Part shown: positions 40,678 to 43,197 of the stretch, in pieces | Position numbering within the stretch: position 1 is the first letter of the stretch | Layout of the letters: every line of letters starts with the position of its first letter | Translations under genes and position numbers: made by a program | Origin: Planctomycetota bacterium | GTDB lineage: Bacteria; Planctomycetota; UBA1135; UBA2386 | Direction of reading: 5' to 3' | Assembly: GCA_020425925.1 (NCBI GenBank) | Contig: JAGQRB010000379.1 | Location: forward strand, 1 to 43,197 | Length of the DNA: 43,197 nucleotides | Notes under the pieces: generated by a model | Database searches by the model: none | Told to the model about the DNA's origin: nothing | Seen by the model: the letters and a program-made list of their open reading frames with translations, nothing else

Positions 40678-42786
40678 TCAACGCACGAAGCGGAATTCGT
40701 TCGAGTTGCACAGCACCCAGACCAGGTCCTTGATCGCGTCGTCGCCGTCGATCGCGATCGTGCGACGCCACGAGCGGGTCTCGTCGGGCGTCGGCGGGCG
40801 GTTCAGCGTGGTGAGGAACGCGATCTCGACGCGGCGCTTGCCGTCGGGTGCGGTCAACAGGTCGCTCGACAGCGCCGAGGCGCCGCGCAGCACGTTCTGG
40901 TCGAGGAAGCCGTTCAGCAGGGTGAGAACCTGCGGCACGGTGGCGTCGGCGTTGCTGCCCTCGATCGTCTCGCGGTCGGACTGTCCGAACTGCCGCAGCA
41001 GGTGGTCGGGGTCCGCCGGCTGTTCGAGGTCGCTCGCCCGCACCATGCCGCGCTCCGCGCCCTTGCGCGCGCGCCGCCCGAGCGGCATGCCCATCGCCTC
41101 GAGCTGGTCGGCGATCTCGGCGACGCGGTCCTGGTCGCCGTCGCGGCGCGCCTCGGCGAGCTCGCGCAGCAACGGCCGGGCGCGGCGCCGCAGCTCGGCG
41201 TCGTTGACCATCGCGCGCTTGGTCTCGGCGGCCTGTTCGTCCATCGTCGCGCGCATCATCTGGCGCGGTCCGATGCGCTGCTCGGCCATCGCGATGATGT
41301 CGTCCACCGAGGCGTTCTCGAGCTTGGTGAAGCTCTCGTAGACCGGCGCCGCGCGCGCGTCCATCGGGCGCAGACGCTCGTCGACGTCGGCGTAGACCAG
41401 CGTCAACAGCGAGTCCCACATCTGCTCGGCGGTCATCCGGCGCACGATCGGGCCGGCGAAGACGTAGGGCTCGTCGGCGGGCGGATCCACGTTCGGGCAC
41501 TCGCGCTGGAACAGCTGGCTGCGGACCAGCACGCGCTCGAACTGGCGCAGGTCGTAGTTCAACCGCACCAGCAGCTTCTCGAGGTGCTCGAGCACGTCGG
41601 GGTACACCGCGTCGCTGTCCTTCTTCCAGTCGTCGATCGGCTCGAACAGGCCGCGGCCGAAGATGCGGGCCCACATCCGGTTCACGATCACCTTCGTGAA
41701 CATCGGGTTCTTCTTGTCCGTCATCCAGTCGGCGAACGCGGCGCGCGAGTCGACGCCGCCCTCGTAGGCGAGACCGAGCTCGCGGGCGCGCGCCCTGCCC
41801 TTGCGGCGCTCGCTGCCGCTGGCGCGCTTGAGCTTGACGTTGGCACCGAAGATCGTGCTCGCGACCACCGGCGACTGCGGCCGGGCGTCGTCGTACTTGT
41901 AGTCGGCCGGCAGCCGCTCGACGCCGGTGCCGTCGCCGCTGATACCGTAGGTCAGCGTGCGGGCGAGCTGTCGCGCCAGCAGGCGCGTGCGATCGCTGGC
42001 GCCCTGGAGCTTCTCACGCGCACCGCGCAGCTGCATCAGGCGTCCGTCGTCGCGGTAGCGGATGCCGCCGAAGAACGCGGCCATGCCGTAGAAGTCGCGC
42101 TGCGTCCAGATGTCGTGCGGGTGGTTGTGGCACTGTGCGCACTCGAGCCGGGTGCCGAGGAAGATCCGCAGCGTGTTCGCCATCGAATCGTGCGGCATGT
42201 TGAAGTCGCGCATCAGGAAGCCGGTCGCGCCGTTGCCCGGCGCCTGCGACGAACCGGATGCCGTGATCATCTCGCGCACGAATTGGTCGTAGGGCGTGTT
42301 CTGCTGCACCGCTTCGCGCACGAAGTGGGCGAACGGCTCGCCGCTGATCTGGCCGTTGCGCGACTTCACGCGCAGGATGTCGAACCACCAGTTGGCGACG
42401 TGGCTGGTGTGGCCCGGCGAGTCGAGCAGGCGGTCGGTCAGGCGCGCGCGCTTGTCGGCGCCCTGGTCGGCGAGGAAGGACTCGGTCTCGGCCAGGGTCG
42501 GGATCCGGCCGACGATCTCGAGGTAGGCGCGGCGCGCGAACGTCGGATCGTCGACGATCGGGTTCGGCTCGACCTGTCGCCGGCGTAACGCGTGCTCGAG
42601 CAGCGCGTCGAGGCGGGCGACCTCGCTCTCGATCCGGGCCGCGGGCACGTCGTCCTCGACGGTCCGTTTGGGGCGCTGGGGGTTGACCGCGCCGGTCTGC
42701 GCGCTGGCGACGGCGGCGAACGCCGCGAGCGCGACGGGGAGAAGGCTCCGGAAGGGACTTGGCGTTCCCATGGCTTGAATCGACAT
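40678..42786 (-). CDS. Exported DUF1549/DUF1553 (PSCyt2/PSD1) protein
   Basis: This is a 702-residue exported protein, probably first gene of the operon. After a signal peptide (LLPVALAAFAAVASAQ), the DUF1549 domain (about 45-240) has RRAYLEIVGRIPT, a HTSHVANWWFDILR segment and a heme-like site Cys216-x-x-Cys219-His220 (CAQCHNHP). The DUF1553 domain (about 330-700) has NPMFTKVIVNRMWARIFGRGLFEP and a C-terminal EIAFLTTLNRPPTPDE ... LVWVLCNSNEFRFV. A coiled-coil-like Arg/Glu-rich insert lies at about 500-560. The start is either ATG 42786 or ATG 42771; both give the signal peptide. Its family is predicted to be redox-active on the surface, but the substrate is unknown. The preceding gap 42787-42903 shows nothing clear. 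Confidence 0.94.
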   Translation of the reverse strand: MSIQAMGTPSPFRSLLPVALAAFAAVASAQTGAVNPQRPKRTVEDDVPAARIESEVARLDALLEHALRRRQVEPNPIVDDPTFARRAYLEIVGRIPTLAETESFLADQGADKRARLTDRLLDSPGHTSHVANWWFDILRVKSRNGQISGEPFAHFVREAVQQNTPYDQFVREMITASGSSQAPGNGATGFLMRDFNMPHDSMANTLRIFLGTRLECAQCHNHPHDIWTQRDFYGMAAFFGGIRYRDDGRLMQLRGAREKLQGASDRTRLLARQLARTLTYGISGDGTGVERLPADYKYDDARPQSPVVASTIFGANVKLKRASGSERRKGRARARELGLAYEGGVDSRAAFADWMTDKKNPMFTKVIVNRMWARIFGRGLFEPIDDWKKDSDAVYPDVLEHLEKLLVRLNYDLRQFERVLVRSQLFQRECPNVDPPADEPYVFAGPIVRRMTAEQMWDSLLTLVYADVDERLRPMDARAAPVYESFTKLENASVDDIIAMAEQRIGPRQMMRATMDEQAAETKRAMVNDAELRRRARPLLRELAEARRDGDQDRVAEIADQLEAMGMPLGRRARKGAERGMVRASDLEQPADPDHLLRQFGQSDRETIEGSNADATVPQVLTLLNGFLDQNVLRGASALSSDLLTAPDGKRRVEIAFLTTLNRPPTPDETRSWRRTIAIDGDDAIKDLVWVLCNSNEFRFVR

Positions 42787-42903
42787 CGCGGATTTCTCGG
42801 GGCGTGCCTGTTGGGGCGGGGCGAGCGGACCGGTGGCTAGCCGCCCGGCCGCCCACTACCGACCCATTGAACGGGAATCATCGGCAGACGACCACCGGGG
42901 GGG

Positions 42904-43197
42904 TCACAAACGTTGGTCCGGAACCAGGTCCGGGGACGCCAGGGACTTCGGTTTCGGCTGCGGCGGCGCCGTGCTGCGGTCGACGACTCGGTTCCTGGCG
43001 CGCGGCCGCACCAGCACGCGACCGCCGGCCTCGAGACCGTCGGCGACGACCGCGCGCGCGGCCCGCAGCTCGATGCGACTGGCTGCATCCGGCCCGAGAC
43101 GCCGCAGCAGGTCGGCCTGGACCGCCGCCAGCCGGACCTCGGCGAGGCCGAGCGCCGCGCGCCGGGTGCGCCGGCGGCGGTCGCGCGGACCGTCGCC
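42904..43197 (-). CDS. C-terminus of an unrecognised protein (cut by window edge)
   Basis: A minus-strand frame is open from the window end to a TGA at 42904-42906. The 97 visible residues are mostly helical and very Arg/Ala/Leu-rich (GLAEVRLAAVQADLLRRLG, AARAVVADGLEAGG), ending in a short Pro/Lys tail. No start is visible, since it lies beyond the window. The composition is plausible for a real coding end, but I recognise no family and other frames here are also open, so the call is tentative. It would be transcribed toward the DUF1549/1553 gene. Confidence 0.45.
   Translation of the reverse strand, partial: GDGPRDRRRRTRRAALGLAEVRLAAVQADLLRRLGPDAASRIELRAARAVVADGLEAGGRVLVRPRARNRVVDRSTAPPQPKPKSLASPDLVPDQRL

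Noticed and set aside
39246-42588. Long forward open frames opposite DUF1501 and DUF1549/1553
   Set aside because: The minus-strand genes have clear families, signal peptides and a Shine-Dalgarno; the forward frames are low-complexity shadows.
1-43197. Search for tRNA, rRNA, riboswitch, insertion sequence or phage genes
   Set aside because: No cloverleaf, rRNA core, transposase motif or phage structural gene was recognised by reading; a covariance-model search would be needed to exclude small RNAs.

Overview
The window looks like a Planctomycetota chromosome segment of high GC content. The evidence is a set of genes typical of that phylum: a DUF1549/DUF1553 cytochrome-like protein, a Tat-exported DUF1501 protein and a PSCyt1-type c-cytochrome with leucine-rich repeats, all in one run, plus two ECF-type sigma factor / Ser-Thr kinase gene pairs and many large exported repeat proteins. 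No tRNA, rRNA, CRISPR array, insertion sequence or phage gene was seen. I cannot name the species.

Layout. 1-1075: 3' end of a WD40 protein cut by the window edge. 1115-4690 (-): a large secreted RCC1-repeat protein. 4918-5499: an AhpD-like lipoprotein. 5856-9696: an ECF sigma factor and a kinase/WD40 receptor, divergently transcribed from 67 bp. 9871-15449: two secreted propeller-like proteins of the same repeat family, with decayed surface-gene fragments between them. 15454-16440 (-): a propeller lipoprotein. 16670-17839: an orphan radical SAM enzyme. 18080-22637: a tightly overlapping operon of ECF sigma factor, kinase/TPR receptor and secreted protein. 22825-27101: a secreted beta-helix protein and a GH5-like glycoside hydrolase. 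27126-29928 (-): a membrane-anchored protein with carboxypeptidase-regulatory-like folds and a small secreted protein. 30112-31646: a carboxymuconolactone decarboxylase-family enzyme divergent from an XRE/MmyB-type regulator. 31882-33285: a secreted kelch-type protein. 33339-34463: a TIR-domain protein with an unrecognised C-terminal half. 34506-35375: a secreted esterase. 35388-42786 (-): HEAT-repeat protein, calcium-loop protein, small membrane protein, cytochrome-LRR protein, DUF1501 and DUF1549/1553. 42904-43197 (-): C-terminus of an unrecognised protein.

How the parts fit. Most genes encode exported, repeat-built proteins (RCC1, kelch, WNGxxW propellers, beta-helix, EF-hand-like loops). 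Six of them end in what looks like the same uncharacterised C-terminal module of roughly 70-130 residues. Two kinase/sigma pairs could couple envelope sensing to transcription. Five genes carry a TAYNCT box only 6-8 nt before the ATG, which suggests leaderless transcription, while many surface-protein genes carry Shine-Dalgarno sequences instead. Gene remnants between paralogous surface-protein genes suggest turnover of that repertoire.
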